Made by a program: the position numbers and the translations under genes. The notes under the pieces are model-generated. The model saw only the letters and a list, made by a program, of their open reading frames with translations. It searched no databases and was not told the DNA's origin. Of a stretch of 13,233 bases of DNA, positions 6,677 to 13,033 are shown in pieces. This stretch comes from Bacillota bacterium (GTDB taxonomy: Bacteria > Bacillota > Clostridia > Christensenellales > UMGS416), in the NCBI GenBank assembly GCA_023428265.1, contig JAEYYW010000008.1, forward strand, positions 1 to 13,233, read 5' to 3'. Position 1 is the stretch's first letter; the number at the start of each line of letters is the position of its first letter.

Positions 6677-6705
6677 TTGTATTTTGTAATTTTTTTTGGT
6701 ATCAT
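6677..6705 (+). promoter_or_regulatory. Possible promoter of the first MFS gene
   Basis: TTGTAT (6677–6682) and TATCAT (6700–6705) are 17 bases apart in an AT-rich stretch following the division operon, giving a start near 6712 and a leader of about 30 bases. The -10 matches five of six consensus bases; the -35 matches three. A weak six-base inverted repeat (6663–6668 with 6686–6691) followed by six more T's overlaps it and may serve as a poor terminator for the preceding operon. Confidence 0.4.
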
Positions 6706-6741
6706 ATGTAAAGCTCATTTCCCTGGTTGAATGGAGGAAGT

Positions 6742-8013
6742 ATGGCCAGCGGCAAACTGTGGAACAAGAACTTCGTCTTGCTGTGGCAGGGGCAGCTGGT
6801 CTCTGAGCTAGGCATCGGCGTCTACAACGCCATCATGGGCTTCTGGGTGCTGGATATCACCGGGTCAATGGCCATGATGGGCACGATCCTGGCTTGCCAA
6901 GCGTTGCCGCGCGTGCTCTTCGGGCCTTTTGCCGGCGCTTATACCGACCGGCACAGCCGAAAGTGGATCATCGTATCCATGGATCTGATACGCGGGCTGC
7001 TCTTCGGCGCCGTTGGCCTGATGGCGATCTATATGAGGCGGGAGAACCTCCCCTTCCCTTCCATCATCCTGTATCCCGTCACAGTGCTTTCCGGCATTGC
7101 AAGCGCATTCTTTTCGCCGGCCATCATTTCCTCGGTGCCCGATCTGGTGCCGGTGGAAAAGCTGACCAAGGCCAATTCGCTCCGTGCCTTTTCGCAGGCT
7201 GCCAGCAACCTGTTGGGGTTTGCTGCCGGCGGGTGGCTTTATGGCAAGCTGCAGGGGCCGCCCATTGTGTTTTTCACCGGCATGGCTTTCGTCTTGTCGG
7301 GCATCACAGAGATGTTTATGACCATTCCCGAAGTCCGCACCAGCAGCGTGGTCAAAAAGCACATCCTGCTGGAAATGTGGGAGGGGATGAAATACACCTT
7401 CAGCCAGAGCGGCATCCGCGTGCTGATCACCATCGGCATGTTTTTGAACTTTTTCGTGAACATCGGCATTACGCTGCTGGCCCCGCTGTTTAAAACTGAG
7501 CCGGGTTACGGCGTGGAAATGTATGGCGTCGTGATGGCAACGCTGATGGCTGGCCAGTTGGTAGGGATGCTACTGGTCTCGTCAGTCAAAAACAAAGCCT
7601 CCAACCGGGCAAAGATGTTTTACATATCAATCGTGGCGCTGATCGCCGGGATGATCCCTGTGGGGCTGATCTACAATGTGTTTGTGATGCTGCCTCTGGC
7701 GCTGGTGATCGGCACGGCCGTTTCCATCATGACGGTGCTGCTGTATACCTTGCTGCAGATCACCGTGCAGCCGGAGCACCGCGGCCGGGTGTTTGGCATC
7801 ATGAGCACCGTGTTTGAGGGGCTGATCCCGGTTTCGATGGCCGTCAGCGGTTTTGCCGCCGAGCTGGCCGGTGTGCGCCCCACCATCCTGGGTGCATTTT
7901 CGTGTGCCAGCATTGTGCTGCTGTTTGCCATCTTCAACCGGCCTTTCCGCGTATTTTTAAAAACAGAGCCGATGGCGCAAGCCATTGAATCGGAGAATAC
8001 GCAGGCGGTCTGA
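6742..8013 (+). CDS. MFS transporter, drug-efflux (MefA/EntS-like) type
   Basis: A 423-residue major facilitator superfamily protein, about the normal 12-helix length. The N-terminus LWNKNFVLLWQGQLVSELG is typical of the MFS group that includes macrolide efflux and enterobactin exporters. The loop between helices 2 and 3 carries the MFS motif A as GAYTDRHSRK (65–74), and the second-half loop contains VQPEHRGRVFGI. Proton-driven export of a small molecule is expected; the substrate is unknown. Start at ATG 6742 has GGAGG just upstream; the in-frame TTG at 6727 would place this GGAGG inside the gene and is rejected. It is a tandem paralogue of the next gene but has its own perfect terminator, so the two are separate transcripts. 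Confidence 0.9.
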   Translation: MASGKLWNKNFVLLWQGQLVSELGIGVYNAIMGFWVLDITGSMAMMGTILACQALPRVLFGPFAGAYTDRHSRKWIIVSMDLIRGLLFGAVGLMAIYMRRENLPFPSIILYPVTVLSGIASAFFSPAIISSVPDLVPVEKLTKANSLRAFSQAASNLLGFAAGGWLYGKLQGPPIVFFTGMAFVLSGITEMFMTIPEVRTSSVVKKHILLEMWEGMKYTFSQSGIRVLITIGMFLNFFVNIGITLLAPLFKTEPGYGVEMYGVVMATLMAGQLVGMLLVSSVKNKASNRAKMFYISIVALIAGMIPVGLIYNVFVMLPLALVIGTAVSIMTVLLYTLLQITVQPEHRGRVFGIMSTVFEGLIPVSMAVSGFAAELAGVRPTILGAFSCASIVLLFAIFNRPFRVFLKTEPMAQAIESENTQAV

Positions 8014-8045
8014 ACCATTTCCGAATCATCTGCGACAAACCTATG

Positions 8046-8075
8046 AACGCTCCGGATAAGCCGGAGCGTTTTTTT
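8046..8075 (+). terminator. Intrinsic terminator after first MFS gene
   Basis: AACGCTCCGG (8046–8055) pairs perfectly with CCGGAGCGTT (8061–8070) around loop ATAAG, followed by a run of T's to 8075. It starts 32 bases past the stop codon. This is a textbook Rho-independent terminator separating the two paralogous transporters. Confidence 0.93.
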
Positions 8076-8109
8076 ATAGAAGGATGTGGCAATAAGTAGT
8101 AAAAAATTC

Positions 8110-8153
8110 AGCGCATTATAATATTTATTTTTTTAACTTCTTAGCGCATTATA
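8110..8153 (+). promoter_or_regulatory. AT-rich control region with 11-base direct repeat before second MFS gene
   Basis: AGCGCATTATA occurs at 8110–8120 and 8143–8153, 33 bases apart start to start, about three helical turns. The first copy contains a perfect TATAAT (8117–8122) but lacks a good -35 at normal spacing. The second copy lies 30 bases before the MFS start codon. Repeated sites on one face of the helix at a promoter suggest a regulator binding site controlling the exporter, but no regulator gene is adjacent. Confidence 0.45.
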
Positions 8154-8182
8154 TCCACAGTGCAATCATGTGAGGGAATGGA

Positions 8183-9499
8183 ATGGAACGGGCAAAAAAG
8201 CTTTGGAATGTCAACTTCACGATCCTCTGGCAAGGCCAGCTCGTCTCAGACTTTGGCAACACCGCCTTCGGTGTGGCGCTGGGCTTCTGGGTGCTGGCAG
8301 CCACCAAATCGGCGCAATACCCAGTAGGAAATACCGCATTGATGGGGATCATCGAGGCGTGCTTCGCTCTGCCGGCAGTGCTCCTGGGGCCGGTCGCCGG
8401 CGCGCTTGCTGACCGGTATGACCGCAAGCGCATTATTGTGATGGCAGACATGGCTCGCGGCATCCTGTTTTCATTGATGGGGCTGCTGCTGCTGCTTGGC
8501 ATCTTTCCGTTTTGGATGATTTATCCGCTGGCGATCCTGGCCGGCACTGCCGGTTCCTTCTTTAGCCCGGCAATGAGCTCCGCACTGCCGGACATTGTGC
8601 CCATCGAAAGCCTTTCCAAAGCCAACTCGGCCCGCAGCCTTTCCCAGACGGTCACACAGCTGCTGGGAAATTCGCTGGGCGGCATGCTGTTTGCCCTGCT
8701 GAAAGCCCCAGCCCTGATCCTGTTCAATGGCCTGACCTTCCTGTACGCATCGATCACGCAGCTATTCATACGAGTGCCCGCCCACTCCTCGAACGCGGTC
8801 AGGAAAAACATCTTCGGTGATATCCTCACCGGCATCAAATACACCTTTGGCAACCGTGGCATCCGCACACTGGTGCTCACAGGCATGATCATCAACTTTC
8901 TGGCAGTGTGCGGCATGACGTTGATGACGCCGCTGTTCAACAGCACCGAGGGCTTCGGCGTGAAGTGGTACGGCTATGTAATGGCAACCCTCACAGCCGG
9001 CATGGTCGCCGGCATGGTAATCTTCTCCATTGTGAAGATCAAGCCCAAACAGAGAGCCTCCGTGTTTTGCCTGTCAGTACTGGTGATGGTGCTGGCGATG
9101 GCACCGATCGGGCTGATCCGCACGGTGCAGTGGCTGCTGCCGCTGGCGTTCGTGGCAGGCCTGACCAACGCAGTGGTGAATGTGCTTCTCCAGACAATCA
9201 TGCAAACCACCGTGGCGCCGGAAAACCGGGGCAAGGTGTTTGGCATCCTGGGCACGGTGATGGGCAGCCTGCAGCCGGTGGCAATGGCTGTGAGCGGCAT
9301 CCTGGCGCTTCACCTCGGCATCCGGCCCACGATGACAGCAGCATTCCTGCTGCTTGTGGTCGCCGCCCTGCCGATGCTGTTTGACCGGCACTTCAAAGCA
9401 TTCATGAACACCGACCCCGCCGCAGAGGAGGAGTGCGGACCCGAAAACAGGCCAGCCCCGCCTGCCGACATTCCGGTTATTGAGCCAGCCGGTGATTGA
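8183..9499 (+). CDS. MFS transporter, paralogue of the preceding exporter
   Basis: A 438-residue, 12-helix MFS protein. It aligns along its whole length with the previous gene: LWNVNFTILWQGQLVSDFG against LWNKNFVLLWQGQLVSELG, motif A GALADRYDRK (73–82) against GAYTDRHSRK, and VAPENRGKVFGILGTV against VQPEHRGRVFGIMSTV. It differs by an insertion of about eight residues before helix 2 (around 42–50) and an acidic, Pro-rich tail of about 25 residues (PAAEEECGPENRPAPPADIP). Likely a proton-coupled exporter of the same macrolide/siderophore-efflux-like group; substrate unknown. The divergence indicates an old duplication rather than a recent one. GAGGG six bases before the ATG supports the start. 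Confidence 0.9.
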   Translation: MERAKKLWNVNFTILWQGQLVSDFGNTAFGVALGFWVLAATKSAQYPVGNTALMGIIEACFALPAVLLGPVAGALADRYDRKRIIVMADMARGILFSLMGLLLLLGIFPFWMIYPLAILAGTAGSFFSPAMSSALPDIVPIESLSKANSARSLSQTVTQLLGNSLGGMLFALLKAPALILFNGLTFLYASITQLFIRVPAHSSNAVRKNIFGDILTGIKYTFGNRGIRTLVLTGMIINFLAVCGMTLMTPLFNSTEGFGVKWYGYVMATLTAGMVAGMVIFSIVKIKPKQRASVFCLSVLVMVLAMAPIGLIRTVQWLLPLAFVAGLTNAVVNVLLQTIMQTTVAPENRGKVFGILGTVMGSLQPVAMAVSGILALHLGIRPTMTAAFLLLVVAALPMLFDRHFKAFMNTDPAAEEECGPENRPAPPADIPVIEPAGD

Positions 9500-9508
9500 G
9501 ATCAAGCG

Positions 9509-9538
9509 CTGACCGCACGGTATCCCTATTCGTATAAT
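9509..9538 (+). promoter_or_regulatory. Possible outermost promoter of the tRNA operon
   Basis: CTGACC (9509–9514) and a perfect TATAAT (9533–9538) are 18 bases apart, with a start near 9545. It lies just after the second MFS gene and would add about 170 bases of leader to the tRNA transcript. Weaker in its -35 than the two promoters downstream. Confidence 0.4.
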
Positions 9539-9542
9539 TATG

Positions 9543-9560
9543 CGTTCTCAATATAGAACG
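9543..9560. promoter_or_regulatory. Palindrome overlapping the outer promoter start site
   Basis: CGTTCT (9543–9548) and AGAACG (9555–9560) form a perfect inverted repeat with a six-base AT-rich centre. It begins five bases past the TATAAT of the outermost promoter, a position where a repressor could block initiation. It is not followed by a T-run, so it is not a terminator. Its arms are in the opposite order to a Gram-positive LexA box. Confidence 0.35.
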
Positions 9561-9580
9561 ATTTATCGCAACATAGGAAA

Positions 9581-9609
9581 TTGACAAAATGCAGTTATGC
9601 CGTTATACT
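9581..9609 (+). promoter_or_regulatory. tRNA operon promoter 1, near-consensus
   Basis: A perfect TTGACA (9581–9586), a 17-base spacer and TATACT (9604–9609) make one of the strongest promoters in the window. The start would be near 9616, about 100 bases before the first tRNA. Confidence 0.85.
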
Positions 9610-9635
9610 ATCCATGCTTGATTCAAATGTCACGG

Positions 9636-9664
9636 TTGACAACGCGGGTTTTCTGTGGTAACAT
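9636..9664 (+). promoter_or_regulatory. tRNA operon promoter 2
   Basis: A second perfect TTGACA (9636–9641) with a 17-base spacer and TAACAT (9659–9664) lies 55 bases after promoter 1. Start near 9671. Tandem strong promoters are usual for stable-RNA operons. The following leader contains CGAGGC-TTCG-GGCTCG (9688–9703), a small hairpin capped by a UUCG tetraloop with one G·G mismatch. Confidence 0.8.
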
Positions 9665-9715
9665 AGGAATCCGTCAGCGGCGAAGTGCGAGGCTTCGGGC
9701 TCGGGCAAAAGGCAT

Positions 9716-9791
9716 GCGCCTGTAGCTCAGGGGACAGAGCAACGGCCTTCTAAGCCGTGGGTCCGGGGTTCAAATCCCTGCAGGCGCGCCA
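9716..9791 (+). tRNA. tRNA-Arg (anticodon TCT)
   Basis: Acceptor GCGCCTG pairs with CAGGCGC; anticodon stem ACGGC/GCCGT encloses CTTCTAA, giving TCT, which reads AGA and AGG. The T-arm has TTCAAAT, and G then an encoded CCA ends the gene. First of eight tRNAs in the operon. Confidence 0.97.
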
Positions 9792-9796
9792 ATCGC

Positions 9797-9874
9797 GGTG
9801 GGTATAGCTCAGTTGGTCAGAGCGCCAGGTTGTGGCCCTGGAGGCCGTGGGTTCGAGCCCCACTACTCACCCCA
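9797..9874 (+). tRNA. tRNA-His (anticodon GTG)
   Basis: Acceptor GTGGGTA pairs with TACTCAC; loop TTGTGGC carries GTG. The extra G at 9797 and discriminator C at 9871 are the G-1 and C73 identity pair special to tRNA-His. CCA is encoded. Confidence 0.97.
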
Positions 9875-9886
9875 TTTTTTTCGCGT

Positions 9887-9961
9887 TGGGGTGTAGCCAA
9901 GTGGCAAGGCACGGGACTTTGACTCCCGCATTCGTAGGTTCGAATCCTCCCACCCCAGCCA
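9887..9961 (+). tRNA. tRNA-Gln (anticodon TTG)
   Basis: Acceptor TGGGGTG pairs with CACCCCA; stem CGGGA/TCCCG encloses CTTTGAC, giving TTG. CCA is encoded. The T-stem GTAGG/CCTCC has one non-pairing position, T9935 against C9949 (conventional 50·64), while all other stems are sound. Confidence 0.95.
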
Positions 9962-9967
9962 ACACTT

Positions 9968-10043
9968 GACCCATTAGCTCAGTTGGTAGAGCACCTGACT
10001 TTTAATCAGGTTGTCCGGCGTTCGATCCGCCGATGGGTCACCA
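9968..10043 (+). tRNA. tRNA-Lys (anticodon TTT)
   Basis: Acceptor GACCCAT pairs with ATGGGTC; stem CCTGA/TCAGG encloses CTTTTAA, giving TTT, reading AAA and AAG. T-stem CGGCG/CGCCG is fully paired. CCA is encoded. Confidence 0.97.
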
Positions 10044-10048
10044 GACCT

Positions 10049-10133
10049 GCGGGCGTGGCGGAATTGGCAGACGCGCTGGACTTAGGATCCAGTGCCGCGA
10101 GGCGTGTGAGTTCAAGTCTCGTCGCCCGCACCA
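10049..10133 (+). tRNA. tRNA-Leu (anticodon TAG)
   Basis: A class II tRNA with a long variable arm (GCCGCGAGGCG). Acceptor GCGGGCG pairs with CGCCCGC; loop CTTAGGA carries TAG, reading CUN codons. CCA is encoded. Confidence 0.96.
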
Positions 10134-10144
10134 GAAGTTGTTAC

Positions 10145-10221
10145 GCGGGAATAGCTCAATTGGCTAGAGCGTCGCCTTGCCATGGCGAAGGTTGCGGGTT
10201 CGAGTCCCGTTTCCCGCTCCA
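10145..10221 (+). tRNA. tRNA-Gly (anticodon GCC)
   Basis: Acceptor GCGGGAA pairs with TTCCCGC; stem TCGCC/GGCGA encloses TTGCCAT, giving GCC, reading GGC and GGU. Discriminator T and CCA are encoded. Confidence 0.97.
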
Positions 10222-10229
10222 CTTCCTTT

Positions 10230-10303
10230 GCGGGTGTAGCTCAATGGCAGAGCCCCAGCCTTCCAAGCTGGTTGTGTGGGTTCGATTCCCATCACCCGCT
10301 CCA
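10230..10303 (+). tRNA. tRNA-Gly (anticodon TCC)
   Basis: Acceptor GCGGGTG pairs with CACCCGC; stem CCAGC/GCTGG encloses CTTCCAA, giving TCC, reading GGA and GGG. Discriminator T and CCA are encoded. Confidence 0.97.
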
Positions 10304-10314
10304 AGCAAGTATAT

Positions 10315-10390
10315 GGGCCATTAGCTCAGTTGGTAGAGCACCTGACTCTTAATCAGGGTGTCCCGGGTTCGAGTCCCTGATGGCCCACCA
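10315..10390 (+). tRNA. tRNA-Lys (anticodon CTT)
   Basis: Acceptor GGGCCAT pairs with ATGGCCC; stem CCTGA/TCAGG encloses CTCTTAA, giving CTT, a second lysine isoacceptor dedicated to AAG. CCA is encoded. The T-stem CCGGG/CCCTG has one non-pairing position, C10364 against T10378 (conventional 50·64), the same place as in the tRNA-Gln of this operon. Confidence 0.95.
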
Positions 10391-10394
10391 AGAG

Positions 10395-10430
10395 AAACCC
10401 CAGTATCCATGCGGATGCTGGGGTTTTGAT
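10395..10430 (+). terminator. Intrinsic terminator of the tRNA operon
   Basis: AAACCCCAGTATCC (10395–10408) pairs with GGATGCTGGGGTTT (10413–10426) around loop ATGC, with a single T·G wobble, followed by TTTTGATTT. It begins four bases after the last tRNA. It may also help end the converging LCP transcript, though the T-run in that direction (TTTCTCTT) is poorer. Confidence 0.88.
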
Positions 10431-10473
10431 TTGCCCTCATTGAGAAGTATGATCATAACCCGAAGGCACGGTC

Positions 10474-11970
10474 TTATCTAAAATCTACCAATACTTCATT
10501 GATTGCAGGATCGCGCCAATAGGACGAACTATAGGTCCATTGCAAAGCTTTCTGATACTGAAGCAGTTTCGCCAGCTTTTCGGTGTCGGTTCTAAGCTTT
10601 CCCTTTGCGCTTTGCAAAACATGATTGTTCTCCTTGCTGAAGGCAACTGATGCAATGTCGTAGGCCGATTGGGTGTCCGCATAGGATGCAGCCAATGCCG
10701 CAAACGCTGTTTGCTGCTCAACTGATAAATCCGCCTTGTGCTGATCGACATAGTCCAGAAGCTGCTTCGCCGTTTTCAGGTAGCGGATGACGCTGAAGCC
10801 GTAATCCACAAGCCAATCGGCGTACTGGGATGAGCAGTGTGCCTGACTGGGCACATCGACCCCGTAGATCTGATGGATCAACTCTTTTCTTGCCTGCTGG
10901 TCTGTGAAGCAAAACGACCAACCGGCTTTCAAAGCCATTTCTCCTGACATGGAATGCAAGCCGATATGATCCAGATCGAGGTCTTTTGCGAAATTCACCA
11001 GCGCAAGCGTCTGCTGCAGCTTCGTATTGGTAAAAAACCCCTTGTTGACGGAGCCGATCAGGTCCGGGATCATGGAAAGCTTGCCCTTATCCTTCAGCTG
11101 CTTGAAGATCGCAACCATCATCTTCTTCTGGCGGTTGACCCGGTTGACATCACCCTTTTCCGGCCCAAACCTTCTGCTGCGCACATAAAAGAGGACGTCC
11201 AGGCCGTTCATGTGTTGCAATCCGCTTCTGCCCTCACGGCTGTATTCCCGGCTTTCCACATCAAAATCCACGCCGCCAATCGTATCGACCACTTTGATCA
11301 ACGCGCCAAAATCCACAGCATAGTAATAATCAATCGGTATTCCGCCCAGCATATACTCCGCCGCTTCGCAGACTTTCCGGAAGCCTTCGCCATGTTTGGC
11401 TTTAAAACCGCCGCCTACATTGAATGACGCATTCAGCTTATAGACTCCATTCATAACATCCGGTGCATGCACAAAGGTGTCGCGGGGAAGCGATATCAGG
11501 TCCGCCTTTCTCTCTGTGAAGTTCACGGCAACAATCATCATCACGTCAGCATGGGGATCCTGGCCGGAGTATTTCCTGCCGTCCTGTTCCCGGTCAATGC
11601 CGATCAGCAGAATGTTTACGATTTCATCTTTTTTTCCGGGGGGCTCACTGGCTGTGATCGGAGCCGCCGATCCTGCCGGCGCCGCGCTCGCATCAGCGGA
11701 CGCGTTGCCCTCCGGCGTAGCCGTGGGCAGCTGCGCTGCATTTTGCGAGGCCTCCCCTTCCAGGCCAGGCGTTTGCTCCTTGCTTTGCCCAGCCATCACA
11801 CCGTGGTAACCGTTCGTTGTTCGAAACAGAGACTGGGGCGTGCGCAATATCCGATATGCACTGATCCCCCCCACGGCCAGCAGCACCACGGCTATTGCGG
11901 CAATGATGGCCCAAGTCATCCTTTTGCGGCTTCCCAATATCTCGTTGACAACTTCCCTTAGGCGCTTCAT
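10474..11970 (-). CDS. LCP (LytR-CpsA-Psr) family cell-wall glycopolymer ligase
   Basis: LCP enzymes transfer lipid-linked glycopolymers such as teichoic acid, capsule or teichuronic acid to peptidoglycan outside the membrane. The 498-residue protein has a basic cytoplasmic start, one transmembrane helix (about 18–38), an Ala/Pro/Ser/Thr-rich extracellular linker (about 60–112), then the LCP domain (about 115–330): NILLIGIDR (119–127), HADVMM with Asp142, LISLPRDTF (158–166), IGGVDFDV (231–238), GLDVLFYVRSRR (256–267) and RVNRQ (277–281). These Arg and Asp residues match the pyrophosphate-binding and catalytic set. About 165 residues beyond the core show no motif I recognise and may be a wall- or substrate-binding extension. 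GGAGG six bases before the ATG supports the start. It lies 31 bases downstream of a UDP-glucuronate epimerase, suggesting a uronic-acid polymer as cargo. Confidence 0.93.
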   Translation of the reverse strand: MKRLREVVNEILGSRKRMTWAIIAAIAVVLLAVGGISAYRILRTPQSLFRTTNGYHGVMAGQSKEQTPGLEGEASQNAAQLPTATPEGNASADASAAPAGSAAPITASEPPGKKDEIVNILLIGIDREQDGRKYSGQDPHADVMMIVAVNFTERKADLISLPRDTFVHAPDVMNGVYKLNASFNVGGGFKAKHGEGFRKVCEAAEYMLGGIPIDYYYAVDFGALIKVVDTIGGVDFDVESREYSREGRSGLQHMNGLDVLFYVRSRRFGPEKGDVNRVNRQKKMMVAIFKQLKDKGKLSMIPDLIGSVNKGFFTNTKLQQTLALVNFAKDLDLDHIGLHSMSGEMALKAGWSFCFTDQQARKELIHQIYGVDVPSQAHCSSQYADWLVDYGFSVIRYLKTAKQLLDYVDQHKADLSVEQQTAFAALAASYADTQSAYDIASVAFSKENNHVLQSAKGKLRTDTEKLAKLLQYQKALQWTYSSSYWRDPAINEVLVDFR

Positions 11971-12001
11971 GGAACACCTCCGTATGATCGATCAGGTCCG
12001 G

Positions 12002-13033
12002 CTAGCCTTGCAGCTCATCTTTAGCCGTATGATATGTAACGTACCAGTCTGTGAATTTCTGCAGCCCGTCTTCAATGGATGTCTTCGGCGAGAAGCCCAC
12101 TGCTTTCTGCAGCAAGTCGATGGAGGCATATGTGGCGGGCACATCTCCAGCCTTTATAGGTTCGTATTCCTTTTGGAAGACGACCCTCCGGCCCAACGAC
12201 CGGCCCAGGCAGCCCTCGAGCACAACGATGAAATCCATCAGCCTGACCGGCTGGTTGTTTCCGATGTTGAACACCCTGTGGGGCACGGCAGCGGCGGAAG
12301 GGGCATTCAGCACCAGCGCAATGCCCTCCACAATGTCGTCAATGTATGTAAAATCCCGATAAAGATCATGTTGAAAATTGCCGCCATTATATACCTTGAT
12401 CGGTATGCCGGCGAAGTACCGGTCGGTGAATTGGTAATAAGCCATGTCCGGCCTGCCCATCGGGCCGTAGACCGTAAAGAAACGAAGCCCTGTGGACGGA
12501 ATGCCATACATGCTGCTGTATGCATAGGCCATTAACTCGTTGGATTTCTTTGTTGCCGCGTAGAGCGACACAGGATGGTCGGTCCCGTCGGATTCCTCAA
12601 ACGGGACCTTTTCATTGGAACCGTAGACGGAGCTGGAGGAGGCATAGACCAGGTGCCGGACCCGGTGCCGGACGCAGGCATCAATGATGTTGAAGAACCC
12701 GATCAGGTTGCTATGAATATAGGAATCCGGGTTCTCAAGGGAATACCGAACGCCTGCTTGTGCCGCAAAATTCACAACGACATCAGGCGCAAGTTCGCGA
12801 AATACGCTTTCGACAGCCGGCTTTTCCGCAATGTCGCCTCTCACAAATGTGAACTGCGGATACGGCTTCAGCAGCTGCAGCCGGGCGTGCTTCAAGCCTG
12901 CATCATAATAACTGTTCAGATTGTCAACACCGATCACCCGGCAGCCGGACTCCAGCAGTCGCTTTGCCAGGTGAAATCCGATGAACCCTGCCGCGCCTGT
13001 GATGAGGCATGTCTCGCCGGTATTGCAGCTCAT
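12002..13033 (-). CDS. UDP-glucuronate 4-epimerase
   Basis: Converts UDP-glucuronate to UDP-galacturonate using tightly bound NAD. The 343-residue protein is an extended short-chain dehydrogenase: GAAGFIG (13–19) is the NAD-binding glycine motif, ASSSSVYG (131–138) holds the catalytic Ser/Thr region, and YAATK (158–162) is the YxxxK pair. TGLRFFTVYGPMGRPDMA (181–198) and RDFTYIDDIVEG (226–237) are characteristic of the CapI/LpsL group of UDP-GlcA 4-epimerases, and the length is normal. ATG at 13033 is chosen because AAGGA lies seven bases upstream and the N-terminal strand begins right after it; an in-frame start at 13135 would overlap the dehydrogenase. Other extended-SDR sugar epimerases are possible but fit less well. 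The dehydrogenase upstream makes its substrate. Confidence 0.92.
   Translation of the reverse strand: MSCNTGETCLITGAAGFIGFHLAKRLLESGCRVIGVDNLNSYYDAGLKHARLQLLKPYPQFTFVRGDIAEKPAVESVFRELAPDVVVNFAAQAGVRYSLENPDSYIHSNLIGFFNIIDACVRHRVRHLVYASSSSVYGSNEKVPFEESDGTDHPVSLYAATKKSNELMAYAYSSMYGIPSTGLRFFTVYGPMGRPDMAYYQFTDRYFAGIPIKVYNGGNFQHDLYRDFTYIDDIVEGIALVLNAPSAAAVPHRVFNIGNNQPVRLMDFIVVLEGCLGRSLGRRVVFQKEYEPIKAGDVPATYASIDLLQKAVGFSPKTSIEDGLQKFTDWYVTYHTAKDELQG

Noticed and set aside
6663..6697. Inverted repeat AATTAC/GTAATT with T-run as terminator of the division operon
   Set aside because: Only six AT-rich base pairs with a 17-base loop; too weak to call, and it overlaps the putative MFS promoter.
9543..9560. 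LexA (SOS) box
   Set aside because: The Gram-positive LexA site is GAAC-N4-GTTC; here the arms are in the opposite order with a longer centre.
9500..9715. Riboswitch or T-box in the leader before the tRNAs
   Set aside because: No specifier loop, antiterminator or conserved riboswitch core is visible; the sequence is explained by tandem promoters and a short leader.
9983..10324. A 113-residue open frame across the tRNA cluster
   Set aside because: It runs through five tRNA genes whose structures are complete; translation there is not credible.
9716..10390. Integration site of a mobile element at the tRNA array
   Set aside because: All eight tRNAs are intact, no duplicated tRNA 3' end follows, and there is no integrase in the window.
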